Source: Mycobacterium sp. ENV421 (lineage in GTDB: Bacteria > Actinomycetota > Actinomycetes > Mycobacteriales > Mycobacteriaceae). Taken from it: a stretch of DNA of 64,000 bases. Made by a program: the position numbers and the translations under genes. Below, one piece after another: positions 9,030-17,399 of the stretch (the first letter of the stretch is position 1; every line of letters begins with the position of its first letter). The notes under the pieces are model-generated. The model had not been told where the DNA came from. It worked only from the letters and a program-made list of their open reading frames with translations, and searched no databases. The stretch covers positions 124,001 through 188,000 of the forward strand of contig NZ_PDHO01000001.1 of assembly GCF_002887815.1 (NCBI RefSeq). Reading direction: 5' to 3'.

Positions 9030-9794
9030 GTGGACTTCACAACAGCCCTGATTGCCGAAAACGCCGCGCTCGCCGACCTTCTCCGTGACGCCGACCTGTC
9101 GACCCCGGTGCCGACCTGCCCGGAGTGGACGCTCGAGCAGTTGATGCGCCATGTCGGGCGCGGCGACCGCTGGTGCGCCCAGATCGTCACCGAGCAGTCG
9201 ACGGACTTCATCGACCCGCGCACGGTCGACGGTGGCAAGCCCCCGGCCGGCCGCGACAACGAGATCGCCTGGCTGCAGGCCGGTCCGCAGCAACTCGTCG
9301 ACGCTGTTGCCGCCACCGGCGCCGAGACCCCGGTGTGGACATTCCTGGGACCGCGCCCCGCCGCGTGGTGGATCCGGCGGCGCCTGCACGAGGCCGTGGT
9401 CCACCGCGCCGACGCCGCCATCGCGCTCGGCGTCGGGTTCGAGGTCGAGCCCGCCGTAGCGGCGGACGCGATCAGCGAATGGCTGGAGAGGTGCGAGGAG
9501 CGTGCGAACGCCGAGGGTCCGGCCGGCGGCGACCGGCCGGTGGCCGACGAACACTCGCTGCATCTGCATGCGACCGACCCCGGCCTCGGGGAAGCCGGGG
9601 AGTGGACCATCCTCGGGCGTCCCGACGGCATCGCCGTCGAACAGGGCCACGGCAAGGCCACGGTGGCGCTGCGCGGCCCGGCGCGCGACCTGCTGCTGGC
9701 CGTGCTGCGCCGTCGCAGCGCCGCCGAGCAAGGCCTGGAGGTCTTCGGCGACGTGGGCGTCTGGGACACCTGGCTGGCACGCACGCCCTTCTAG
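9030..9794 (+). CDS. Maleylpyruvate isomerase-family (DinB-like, TIGR03083-type) protein
   Basis: A 254-residue protein of the actinobacterial group with a DinB-like four-helix N-terminal domain. The start region (DFTTALIAENAALADLLRDADL), PVPTCPEWTLEQLMRHVGRGDRWC with its conserved TCPxW motif, and a mid histidine in RRLHEAVVHRADAA are typical of proteins annotated as mycothiol-dependent maleylpyruvate isomerase family. The C-terminal half is the sterol-carrier-like domain often attached. The histidines could bind a metal. The real substrate is unknown; the family name does not establish the reaction. It starts at GTG 9030, 9 bp after udgA, so it is probably cotranscribed. Confidence 0.8.
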   Translation: MDFTTALIAENAALADLLRDADLSTPVPTCPEWTLEQLMRHVGRGDRWCAQIVTEQSTDFIDPRTVDGGKPPAGRDNEIAWLQAGPQQLVDAVAATGAETPVWTFLGPRPAAWWIRRRLHEAVVHRADAAIALGVGFEVEPAVAADAISEWLERCEERANAEGPAGGDRPVADEHSLHLHATDPGLGEAGEWTILGRPDGIAVEQGHGKATVALRGPARDLLLAVLRRRSAAEQGLEVFGDVGVWDTWLARTPF

Positions 9795-9812
9795 ACCGGT
9801 AGTTTTAGCCAA

Positions 9813-10187
9813 ATGAGCACTTCAGAGATCGCCACCGTGCTGGCCTGGCACGACGCGTTGAGCACCTCCGACCTGGACACGCTGATCTCGCTGTCCAGCG
9901 ACGACATCGAGATCGGTGACGCCGACGGCGCCGCGCAGGGCCATGCCGCGCTGAGGGACTGGGCGCAGCGCGTGGCGGCGAGCGTCGAGGTGGGCCAGAT
10001 CTATTACCGCGACGGCGTCGTCGTCGTGCAAGAGCGGTTGACCTCCAACACCGACCCGTCCGACGTCCGCAGCACAGCAGCGGCGTTCCGGGTGGTGCAC
10101 GACCACGTCACCTCCGTGTTCCGCCACGACGACCTGGCAGCGGCCCTGGCGGCCACCGACATGTCCGACGAAGACCTGCAGGTCTGA
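9813..10187 (+). CDS. NTF2/SnoaL-like small protein
   Basis: A 124-residue protein with the cone-shaped alpha+beta NTF2-like pattern: helical start ([30 protein letters not shown]), central helix, and beta strands with [13 protein letters not shown] and [22 protein letters not shown]2-like folds bind small hydrophobic ligands or act as isomerases or dehydratases; no catalytic set can be assigned here. It lies 18 bp after the previous gene and 5 bp before rmlA, so the genes appear to form one transcription unit. Confidence 0.75.
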   Translation: MSTSEIATVLAWHDALSTSDLDTLISLSSDDIEIGDADGAAQGHAALRDWAQRVAASVEVGQIYYRDGVVVVQERLTSNTDPSDVRSTAAAFRVVHDHVTSVFRHDDLAAALAATDMSDEDLQV

Positions 10188-10192
10188 CCGAC

Positions 10193-11059
10193 TTGCGCGG
10201 GATCATCCTGGCCGGTGGGTCGGGGACGCGGCTGTATCCGATCACCCAAGGTGTGAGTAAGCAGCTGCTGCCCGTCTACGACAAGCCGATGATCTACTAC
10301 CCGCTGTCCACGCTGTTGATGGCGGGCATCCGCGACATCCTGGTGATCACCACCGGCCACGACGCCCCGGCGTTCCACCGCCTGCTCGGCGACGGCTCCC
10401 AACTCGGCATCACCATCAGCTACGCCGTGCAGGACCGGCCCGACGGGCTCGCCCAGGCGTTCCTGATCGGCGCCGAGCACATCGGCACCGGATCCGTCGC
10501 ACTTGTGCTGGGCGACAACATCTTCTACGGCCCCGGCGTCGGCACCAGCCTCAGCCGCTTCCGCGATCTGCAGGGGGCGGCGATCTTCGCCTACCGGGTG
10601 GCCGACCCGACCGCGTACGGCGTCGTCGAATTCGCCCCCGACGGCACCGCGCTGTCCTTGGAGGAGAAGCCGGCCGCACCCAAGTCGAGCTACGCCGTGC
10701 CGGGGCTGTACTTCTACGACAACGACGTCATCGAGATCGCGCGCGGGCTGCGGCCGTCACCGCGCGGCGAGCTGGAGATCACCGAGGTCAACCAGACCTA
10801 CCTGGACCAGGGCCGGCTGACGGTCGAGGTACTGCCCCGCGGCAGCGCATGGCTGGACACCGGAACCTTCGATTCGCTCTTGGACGCAAGCGATTTCGTG
10901 CGCACCATCGAATATCGCCAAGGGCTCAAGGTGTCCTGCCCTGAAGAGGTGGCCTGGCGGATGGGTTTCATCGACGACGAGCAGCTGGCCAAACGCGCTG
11001 CGGCCCTGGTCAAGTCGGGCTATGGCGGCTACCTGATGAAACTGCTGGACCAGGGGTAG
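10193..11059 (+). CDS. rmlA: Glucose-1-phosphate thymidylyltransferase
   Basis: A 288-residue cytosolic enzyme that joins dTTP and glucose-1-phosphate to dTDP-glucose, the first step to dTDP-rhamnose. Rhamnose links arabinogalactan to peptidoglycan, so this is normally essential in mycobacteria. The N-terminal nucleotide-binding motif [20 protein letters not shown] is complete, followed by [31 protein letters not shown] and [13 protein letters not shown]. The length equals that of M. tuberculosis RmlA. The start is a TTG at 10193, chosen because MRGIILAGG is the conserved start and no better codon precedes it within the 5-bp gap. Confidence 0.97.
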   Translation: MRGIILAGGSGTRLYPITQGVSKQLLPVYDKPMIYYPLSTLLMAGIRDILVITTGHDAPAFHRLLGDGSQLGITISYAVQDRPDGLAQAFLIGAEHIGTGSVALVLGDNIFYGPGVGTSLSRFRDLQGAAIFAYRVADPTAYGVVEFAPDGTALSLEEKPAAPKSSYAVPGLYFYDNDVIEIARGLRPSPRGELEITEVNQTYLDQGRLTVEVLPRGSAWLDTGTFDSLLDASDFVRTIEYRQGLKVSCPEEVAWRMGFIDDEQLAKRAAALVKSGYGGYLMKLLDQG

Positions 11060-11083
11060 CAAGCACCGCGGCGATCGCGGTGG

Positions 11084-12247
11084 TCAGCGGCACCGACAAC
11101 GCCAGCGCGATACCGCCGACCGCGCGATCTCGATCGCCACGCTCTCACTGGTCAGCACATCCGACAGCGAGCGGTTGGCCACACTGAACAGCAGTAGCAG
11201 CGGCAGGGAACTACCGGCATAGGCCAGCACCAGCGTGTACACCGTGCTGGCGATGTGGTCACTGCCGATCCGCATGGCGCTGAGGAAGATCTGCTTGCGT
11301 GAACCGTGGCCCGAGTGGGCCAGCTCGAACACCGCCGAGGCCTGGGTGATCGTCACGTCGTTGAGCACGCCCAGTGAGCCGATGATGAATCCGGCCAGCA
11401 GCAAGCCCTGGATGGATACGTGCCCCATGTAGGCGGCGACCTCGTTGTTCCGGTCCTCCGAAAGCCCGGTCAGGTGTGCGAGTTCGATTGCCGCCCAGGA
11501 CAAGCCACCGGCCAACAACATCGCGGTCAATGTGCCGAGCAGAGCGGCGCTGGTACGCAGGCTGATGCCGTGCGCCAAATAGATGACGGCGTAGAGGATC
11601 GCCGCTGAGGCCACCAGCGCCAGCGGTACCGCGGGGGCGCCGTCCCGTAAGGCCGGAAGCAGGAAGACCACCAGAACCACGAAGGCCACGACGATCCCGA
11701 CCAGGGCGCGAAGTCCGCGCCAGCGGGCGACCGCCACGATCACAATCGCGAACACCGCCGCCAGGGCTATCAGCGGCCAGGTGCGTTCGTAGTCGTAGAA
11801 CCCGTAGCTGGTCGCACCCTGCTGGTCGACTTGGCGGAAGATCCGAATCGAATCGCCTGCCAACAGGTTTGGCTGACCCGGGCCGGGCGAGAACTCCAAC
11901 ATCGTCGACGCACCCCGGTTGGGTCCGCTGTCGATCGTCACCACGGTCTGCACACAGGTGCCGCTGCCCGCGACGCCCGGTGCCGGGGCTGCGGTGAGCA
12001 CCTGGCCCGCCGACGGGCTGCCGCAGTCGGCCAGGCTGCTGGACGTCACGTGACCGCCCTCGGTGGTGACCGCACCACCCGCGCTGTTCTGGAACGGCAG
12101 CGGGATGTCCGCCTTCGACCCGCTCGGCCACAGCAGCGCCGCGCCGATCACCACCGCGAGACCGATCACAGCCAGCAGTATCACGACGATGCGGGCCGCC
12201 AGGGGACTCAGCGGCGCCGGGCCGGTGTGCGAATGCGAATGCGCCAC
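11084..12247 (-). CDS. YibE/F family membrane protein, probably frameshifted at its C-terminus
   Basis: A 387-residue polytopic membrane protein of the YibE/F family. It has an N-terminal transmembrane helix, an extracytoplasmic domain (GTCVQTVVTIDSGPNRGAS), then about seven helices including YLAHGISLRTSAALLGT and VTITQASAVFELAHSG. The family ends with a sequence like ALSVPLTTAIAA. Here the frame instead finishes VSRWRCRCR, while that expected end is present one frame over. A single missing base near 11113-11122 would restore it and carry the frame to 11010, overlapping the 3' end of rmlA by 50 bp. It is convergent with rmlA. The start is a GTG or ATG-type codon at 12247; the His/Ser-rich first residues are cytosolic. 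Function unknown. Confidence 0.8.
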   Translation of the reverse strand: MAHSHSHTGPAPLSPLAARIVVILLAVIGLAVVIGAALLWPSGSKADIPLPFQNSAGGAVTTEGGHVTSSSLADCGSPSAGQVLTAAPAPGVAGSGTCVQTVVTIDSGPNRGASTMLEFSPGPGQPNLLAGDSIRIFRQVDQQGATSYGFYDYERTWPLIALAAVFAIVIVAVARWRGLRALVGIVVAFVVLVVFLLPALRDGAPAVPLALVASAAILYAVIYLAHGISLRTSAALLGTLTAMLLAGGLSWAAIELAHLTGLSEDRNNEVAAYMGHVSIQGLLLAGFIIGSLGVLNDVTITQASAVFELAHSGHGSRKQIFLSAMRIGSDHIASTVYTLVLAYAGSSLPLLLLFSVANRSLSDVLTSESVAIEIARSAVSRWRCRCR

Positions 12248-12278
12248 CCGGACAGGGTAGAGGCGTTGACCTGAAGAG

Positions 12279-13544
12279 TTACTGCCGGTAGCCGGACAGA
12301 AAGTTGCCCAGCCGTTCGATGGCGTTACTCAGATCGCGCGCCCACGGCAGCGTCACGATTCGCAGATGATCGGGTGCCGGCCAGTTGAAGCCGGTGCCCT
12401 GGGTGACCAGGATCTTCTCCTGCAGAAGCAGATCCAGCACCAGCTGCTCGTCGTCGTGGATGTCGTGGACCTCGGGATCGAGCCGCGGGAACGCGTACAG
12501 CGCGCCGGTGGGCTTGACGCAGGACACCCCGGGGATCTCGTTGAGCTTGCTCCAAGCCACGTCACGCTGCTCGAGCAGGCGGCCACCCGGCAGGACCAGG
12601 TCGTCGATGCTCTGGTGACCGCCCAGCGCCACCTGAATGGCATGCTGCGCAGGCACATTCGGGCACAGGCGCATGTTGGCCAGCAGGCTGATGCCTTCGA
12701 TGAAGCTGCTGGCGTGTTCCTTGGGGCCGGTGATGATCAGCCAGCCGGAGCGGTAGCCGGCCACTCGGTAGGCCTTGGACAACCCGTTGAACGTCAACGT
12801 CAGCAGATCCGGCGCCAGCGTGGCCAGGCTGATGTGCTTGGCCTCGTCGTACAGGATCTTGTCGTAGATCTCGTCGGCGAGCAGCAGCAGTTGATGCTTG
12901 CGTGCCAATTCGACCATCTGCTCGAGGACTTCGCGGCTGTACACCGCGCCGGTGGGATTGTTCGGGTTGATCACCACGAGCGCCTTGGTGCGGTCGGTGA
13001 TCTTGGACTCCAGGTCGGCGACGTCGGGCATCCAGCCGTTGGTCTCGTCGCAGAGGTAGTGCACGGGGGTGCCGCCGGCGAGTGCGGTCGATGCAGTCCA
13101 CAGCGGGTAGTCGGGTGCGGGGATGAGCACCTGGTCGCCGTTGTCGAGCAGCGCCTGCAGCGTCATCGTGATGAGCTCGGAGACACCGTTGCCGAGGTAG
13201 ACGTCGTCGATGTCGAAGCGGGGAAAGCCCTCGACGAGCTCGTAGCGGGTGAAGACCGCACGGCGGGCGCTGGGGATGCCTTTGGAGTCGGAGTAGCCCT
13301 GGGCGTCGGGCAGGGCGGCGATCATGTCGCGCATGATCACGTCGGGTGCCTCGAAGCCGAACGGAGCGGGGTTGCCGATGTTGAGCTTGAGGATGCGATG
13401 ACCCTCGTTCTCCAGCCGGTTGGCGTGCTCATGGATCGGCCCGCGGATCTCGTAGAGAACGTCCTGCAGCTTGGTGGACTGCGTGAACGTACGTTGCCGA
13501 GGGTGCTGGCTGGTGCCGTGCCACGGTAACTGGTGCGTACTCAC
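12279..13544 (-). CDS. aspC: PLP-dependent aminotransferase (aspartate/alanine type)
   Basis: A 421-residue fold-type I aminotransferase. Motifs are GNPAPFGFEAPD near the start, LGNGVSELI, PDYPLW, INPNNPTGAVY, ADEIYDKILYD (the Asp and Tyr that hold PLP), and NGLSKAYRVAGYRSGW with the Schiff-base lysine. It exchanges amino groups between 2-oxoglutarate/glutamate and pyruvate or oxaloacetate. M. tuberculosis Rv0337c, at the same place next to etfD, is named aspC but is close to E. coli AlaA, so alanine may be the main product. It starts with GTG at 13544, 200 bp from the divergent exported-protein gene. Confidence 0.93.
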   Translation of the reverse strand: MSTHQLPWHGTSQHPRQRTFTQSTKLQDVLYEIRGPIHEHANRLENEGHRILKLNIGNPAPFGFEAPDVIMRDMIAALPDAQGYSDSKGIPSARRAVFTRYELVEGFPRFDIDDVYLGNGVSELITMTLQALLDNGDQVLIPAPDYPLWTASTALAGGTPVHYLCDETNGWMPDVADLESKITDRTKALVVINPNNPTGAVYSREVLEQMVELARKHQLLLLADEIYDKILYDEAKHISLATLAPDLLTLTFNGLSKAYRVAGYRSGWLIITGPKEHASSFIEGISLLANMRLCPNVPAQHAIQVALGGHQSIDDLVLPGGRLLEQRDVAWSKLNEIPGVSCVKPTGALYAFPRLDPEVHDIHDDEQLVLDLLLQEKILVTQGTGFNWPAPDHLRIVTLPWARDLSNAIERLGNFLSGYRQ

Positions 13545-13744
13545 CGGTTAAGTGTCCCATTGGTATGCAACTTGGTTTCCCCTGTGCCGTTTTGTGCCTT
13601 TGCTGTGACGTGAGAAGTCACGGTTCGAATTCAATTGTGGGACGCCTCGGACACAACTGTGATTTCGCTGAACAGCAGCAGTGATTGCCGGGTGAATCGG
13701 CTGCTAACTTGGGGCTTCACGACCGACGGCACAAAGGGATGAAC
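13545..13744. promoter_or_regulatory. Divergent intergenic region (aspC / exported protein)
   Basis: This 200-bp gap must contain promoters for both flanking genes. It is visibly less GC-rich than the coding DNA (TGGTATGCAACTTGG, GAATTCAATTGTGG). It holds a small inverted repeat, GTGAC-GTGAGAA-GTCAC at about 13606-13622. No convincing -35/-10 pair or known operator could be picked out by eye. Confidence 0.4.
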
Positions 13745-14167
13745 GTGAAGATCGCACGCACTTCGATGACTGCTGCTGCCGCAGCGGCGGTTACCGCGCT
13801 GGGATTTGCTGTTTCCGCGTCTGCCGATCCGGCACTGATAAATGGAACGTACGCCGTCCGCGGGGGCGACGACGGCGCTGTGGTGACGGCCTCGTCGAGT
13901 TGTCCTGCAGCCGTCAACGGCTGTACCGCCAATCTCAGCAGCACCTTGGGCTGGACCAGCGTCGCGACCTTCACGGATGGCCGGTGGAACTTCACGGTGA
14001 CCAAGCCCGACGGCGTGGTGTGCGACGACGGCAGCTATGCGCCCGTCCGCATCGCCTACTCGGTCGATGCCGCGACGATGACCGGCACGGTGACCGCCGA
14101 CTCCAACGGTGACTGCCCGGGCGGACAGATCACCCAGGCACCCTTCCAGCTGATCAAGGTCGGCTGA
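13745..14167 (+). CDS. Small exported protein of unknown function
   Basis: A 140-residue protein with a clear signal peptide (charged start KIARTS, then MTAAAAAAVTALGFAVSASA, cleavage near SADP). The mature part is beta-rich with cysteines in SSCPAAVNGCT, VVCDDGS and GDCPGG, so disulfides are likely. The GTG at 13745 is chosen because the AAAGGG at 13733-13738 is six bases ahead of it. The ATG at 13739 touches that site and would be badly spaced. It has the look of small secreted mycobacterial proteins annotated as hypothetical. It stands alone, divergent from aspC and convergent with etfD across a long inverted repeat. Confidence 0.75.
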   Translation: MKIARTSMTAAAAAAVTALGFAVSASADPALINGTYAVRGGDDGAVVTASSSCPAAVNGCTANLSSTLGWTSVATFTDGRWNFTVTKPDGVVCDDGSYAPVRIAYSVDAATMTGTVTADSNGDCPGGQITQAPFQLIKVG

Positions 14168-14175
14168 GCGTCGCC

Positions 14176-14230
14176 GAGGCTGTAGTTATCGACGAGACGT
14201 TCGAGAAACGGTGTCGATAACTACAGCCTC
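14176..14230. terminator. 18-bp perfect inverted repeat between convergent genes (bidirectional terminator-like)
   Basis: GAGGCTGTAGTTATCGAC at 14176-14193 is repeated exactly inverted at 14213-14230 around a 19-nt loop. It lies 8 bp after the stop of the exported-protein gene and 5 bp after the stop of etfD on the other strand. There is no T-run, which is common for mycobacterial terminators. The moderately AT-rich stem is unusual for a simple terminator. Confidence 0.65.
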
Positions 14231-14235
14231 ATGGA

Positions 14236-17200
14236 CTAGCGCTTGCCCGGCGGCCGGGCGCCCCTGGCGATGCCGAGACCCTTCACCGGAGGCTGCTCCG
14301 CCTTCGGGGCTTCCTCTTTCGGCTCCTCGGCCTTGGGCTCAGCTGCTGCGGCCGGCTCGGGTGCCGACGGCTCAGCCGGGGCTTCAGCCGGAGCAGGCGT
14401 TGCCGCCGGAGCGGACTTCTTGGCGCCGGGTCGCTTGGCGCCCGCGGCGATGCCGAGGCCCTTGACCGGCGGCTCGGCCTTGGCCGGCGCCTCAGCCGCG
14501 GGGGCTTCGGCAGATGCCTCGGCGGGAGCAGCAGCCGGTGCCGCGGCAGCAGGTGCGGCGGCCGCCGACTTCTTGGCGCCGGGTCGCTTGGCGCCCGACG
14601 CGATGCCGAGCCCCTTGACGGGCGCTTCGGCAACCGGTGCGGCAGCAGGTGCCTCGGCGGCGGGAGCAGCGGTCGACGCCTCCGCGGCCGGTGCGGCCGC
14701 AGCGGACTTCTTGGCGCCCGGTCGCTTTGCCCCGCCGGCGATGCCGAGTCCCTTGACCGGCGCTTCGGCAGCCGGTGCCTCGGCGGCGGGAGCTTCATCG
14801 GCGGCCTTCTTGGCACCGGGGCGCTTGGCGCCGCCCGCGATACCAAGCCCCTTGACCGGCGCGGCCTCCTTGGCCGGTGCCGACGGCGCGGCCGCGGCAG
14901 GCTCGGACGCCGGAGCCGCCTCGGGCTCGGGCTTCGGCGCGGGAGGTGCCTGCGCCGGTGCCGCAGCGGCGGCAGCCTCGGCCTCTCGTGCGGCCGTGCC
15001 CTTCTCCGGCAGCGTGACACTGCTCAGATCCAGCGAGCCAAGCAGCAGCTGGGCGACGTCGAGCACCTCGACCTCGTCGGCCTTCTCGCGGTCGCCGACA
15101 CCGTCGGTGATCATCACGCGGCAGAACGGGCAGCCGGTGGCGATCTTGGCCGGATCCAGCGTCAGCGCCTCGTCGACGCGTTCGTGGTTCACGCGCTTAC
15201 CGATGTGCTCTTCCATCCACATCCGCGCGCCACCGGCGCCACAGCACAGGCCGCGATCGGCGTGCCGCGGCATTTCCTTCAAAGTCACGCCCGAGGCGTC
15301 GATGAGTTCACGCGGTGCGTCGTAGACCTTGTTGTGCCGGCCCAGGTAGCAGGGATCGTGGTAGGTGACATTGGCTCCGCCATCGACAGCCTTGACCGGG
15401 ACCAGCTTCTTGTCGCGCACCAGGCGGTTGAGCAGCTGGGTGTGGTGGACCACGGTGTAGTTGCCGCCGACCTGCGGGTATTCGCGGCCGAGGGTGTTGA
15501 AGCAGTGCGGGCACGTCACGACGATCTTGCGGTCGACCCGCTCGACGCCCTCGAACAGATCGTTCAGCGTCTCGACGTTCTGCGAGGCCAGCTGCTGGAA
15601 CAGGAACTCGTTGCCGGATCGACGAGCCGAGTCGCCGTTGCAGGTTTCGCCATCGCCGAGAACCAGGAACTTCACGCCGGCCGCGGCCAGCAGTTCGGCC
15701 ACGGCCTTCGTGGTCTTCTTGGCGCGATCCTCATAAGCGCCCGCGCAACCAACCCAGAACAGGTACTCGAAGCCGGCGAACGAGTCGACATCCTTGCCGT
15801 AGACGGGGATGTCGAACTCGACCTCGTCGATCCAGGTGAGGCGCTCCTTGGCGTTCTGACCCCACGGATTGCCCTTGGCCTCAAGGTTCTTGTAGAGCAC
15901 GCCGAGTTCGCCGGGGAACTCCGACTCCATCATCACCTGGTAGCGGCGCATATCGACGATGTGGTCGATGTGCTCGATGTCCACCGGGCACTGCTCGACG
16001 CACGCACCGCAGGTGGTGCACGACCACAGCACGTCGGGATCGATCACGCCGAGCTGTTCGGCGGTACCCACCAGCGGGCGGGTCGCCTGCGCCGGGCCGG
16101 AGCCCAGCACCCGCTCGAAGCCGGACTCGGGAACGTGGTCGTGCGCGTCGTGCTTGGTCTCGACGAAACCGCCCTCAGCGGAGGCGAATTGTTCCGCCTC
16201 GTTCTCGCCAGTGGGGATCGGCTTCCCGCCGATGATGTACGGCGCCTTCGCGAACAGATGATCGCGCAGGTTCATGATCACGAGCTTGGGCGACAACGGC
16301 TTTCCGGTGTTCCACGCCGGGCACTGCGACTGACAACGCCCGCACTCGGTGCAGGTGGTCATGTCGAGGTAGCCCTTCCAGGTGAAGTCCTCGATCTTTC
16401 CGCGGCCGAGAACCGCGTCTTCAGCGGGATCCTCGAAGTCGATCGGCTCGCCCTTGTACTCGACGGGCAGCAGCGGGCCCAGGCCGTTGGGCAGCCGCTT
16501 GAACGTGACGTTGATCGGGGCCAGGCCGATGTGGAGGTGCTTGGAGTGCAGCACGATCAGCAGGAAGGCCAGCATCACGCCGATGTGGCCCATCAGCGCG
16601 ATGGTTTCGATCCACACGTTGGCGGTATGGCCCAGTGGCGCCAGCGCTGCGGCCATGCCGTGCGAGAAGAACGCACCCCAGCCGTAGGGGAACGCCTCAC
16701 CGAGGGCGTTGACCGAGGCGCCGCGGAAGAACGCGTAGGTCAGGATGACCAGGAAAATCATCAGCAGGATCAGCCAGGCTCCGCCGGTGTGCGAGCCGTA
16801 GAACCGGGAATCGCGACCGTATTCCTTCGGCTCGGAGCGCAACCGGATGATCGAGAAGACGACGATGCCGAGAAGCACCGCGACAGCGAAGAAGTCCTGC
16901 AGGAAGCCCAGCGCATTCCACCTGCCGACCAACGGGATGTGGAATTCGGGGTTGAAGAGGACGCCGTACGCCTCGAGGTACACCGTCGCCAGGATGAAGA
17001 AGCCCCACATCGTGAAGAAGTGGGCGATACCGGGGATGGACCACTTCAGCAGCTTCTTCTGGCCGAAGACTTCGGTGAACTGCGCTTTGATGCGGTCCGG
17101 GATGTTGTCCTTGCGGCCGCTCTCGTCGCTGATCGGTTGACCGGACCGGATCAGGTGGGTTAGGAACAAGACGCGCCGTGCGGCAAACACCAACACGACG

Positions 17201-17250
17201 GCGGTGGCCAGCAGGCCGATGATCAGTCGACCCCAGTCGAGAGCGGTCAC
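14236..17250 (-). CDS. etfD: Membrane iron-sulfur oxidoreductase linked to ETF (EtfD), with repetitive Ala/Pro tail
   Basis: A 1004-residue respiratory protein. Residues 1 to about 245 have five or more transmembrane helices, like the heme-b gamma subunit of nitrate reductase. Two 4Fe-4S motifs follow (CTECGRCQSQCP and CTTCGACVEQCP), then two CCG domains like heterodisulfide reductase (CPHCFNTLG; CYLGRHN with CCGAGGARMW). M. tuberculosis Rv0338c, named EtfD, passes electrons from electron-transfer flavoprotein to menaquinone during fatty-acid oxidation; the position beside iniR supports orthology. The last 260 or so residues are Ala/Pro/Glu-rich with five copies of a VKGLGIAxGAKRPGAKK-type motif, longer than I recall for Rv0338c. 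The start is GTG 17250, with two palindromic operators just upstream. Confidence 0.92.
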   Translation of the reverse strand: MTALDWGRLIIGLLATAVVLVFAARRVLFLTHLIRSGQPISDESGRKDNIPDRIKAQFTEVFGQKKLLKWSIPGIAHFFTMWGFFILATVYLEAYGVLFNPEFHIPLVGRWNALGFLQDFFAVAVLLGIVVFSIIRLRSEPKEYGRDSRFYGSHTGGAWLILLMIFLVILTYAFFRGASVNALGEAFPYGWGAFFSHGMAAALAPLGHTANVWIETIALMGHIGVMLAFLLIVLHSKHLHIGLAPINVTFKRLPNGLGPLLPVEYKGEPIDFEDPAEDAVLGRGKIEDFTWKGYLDMTTCTECGRCQSQCPAWNTGKPLSPKLVIMNLRDHLFAKAPYIIGGKPIPTGENEAEQFASAEGGFVETKHDAHDHVPESGFERVLGSGPAQATRPLVGTAEQLGVIDPDVLWSCTTCGACVEQCPVDIEHIDHIVDMRRYQVMMESEFPGELGVLYKNLEAKGNPWGQNAKERLTWIDEVEFDIPVYGKDVDSFAGFEYLFWVGCAGAYEDRAKKTTKAVAELLAAAGVKFLVLGDGETCNGDSARRSGNEFLFQQLASQNVETLNDLFEGVERVDRKIVVTCPHCFNTLGREYPQVGGNYTVVHHTQLLNRLVRDKKLVPVKAVDGGANVTYHDPCYLGRHNKVYDAPRELIDASGVTLKEMPRHADRGLCCGAGGARMWMEEHIGKRVNHERVDEALTLDPAKIATGCPFCRVMITDGVGDREKADEVEVLDVAQLLLGSLDLSSVTLPEKGTAAREAEAAAAAAPAQAPPAPKPEPEAAPASEPAAAAPSAPAKEAAPVKGLGIAGGAKRPGAKKAADEAPAAEAPAAEAPVKGLGIAGGAKRPGAKKSAAAAPAAEASTAAPAAEAPAAAPVAEAPVKGLGIASGAKRPGAKKSAAAAPAAAAPAAAPAEASAEAPAAEAPAKAEPPVKGLGIAAGAKRPGAKKSAPAATPAPAEAPAEPSAPEPAAAAEPKAEEPKEEAPKAEQPPVKGLGIARGARPPGKR

Positions 17251-17267
17251 GGACAGCCTCCCTGTCG

Positions 17268-17289
17268 TAAGTTACCCAATAGTAACTTA
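17268..17289. promoter_or_regulatory. Palindromic operator 1 upstream of etfD
   Basis: TAAGTTAC at 17268-17275 and GTAACTTA at 17282-17289 form a perfect 8-bp inverted repeat with a 6-nt spacer, 18 bp upstream of the etfD start codon. The half-site is the same as in the neighbouring palindrome. The arrangement suggests a TetR-type repressor site; the repressor is not encoded next to it. Confidence 0.65.
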
Positions 17290-17290
17290 A

Positions 17291-17316
17291 GTTAAGTTAC
17301 CGATCGGTAACTTAAC
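17291..17316. promoter_or_regulatory. Palindromic operator 2 upstream of etfD (26-bp perfect palindrome)
   Basis: The half-site GTTAAGTTACCGA at 17291-17303 is followed directly by its exact reverse complement to 17316. Its centre lies 25 bp from the centre of operator 1. A perfect 26-bp palindrome with an AAGTTACC core is a strong operator candidate for a dimeric regulator of the TetR class. Confidence 0.72.
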
Positions 17317-17399
17317 TTCAATCCAGCTCATAGTTGCATCTCGGCATTTGGCGCCGCTACAAAGGCTGTCCTAACTAGGGCTGCGCGCGGCTGTGGGTC

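Noticed and set aside
15184..17163. A 659-codon open frame on the plus strand opposite etfD
   Set aside because: It is the antisense shadow of a GC-rich gene with strong third-position bias; etfD has recognisable iron-sulfur and membrane domains, while the shadow has none.
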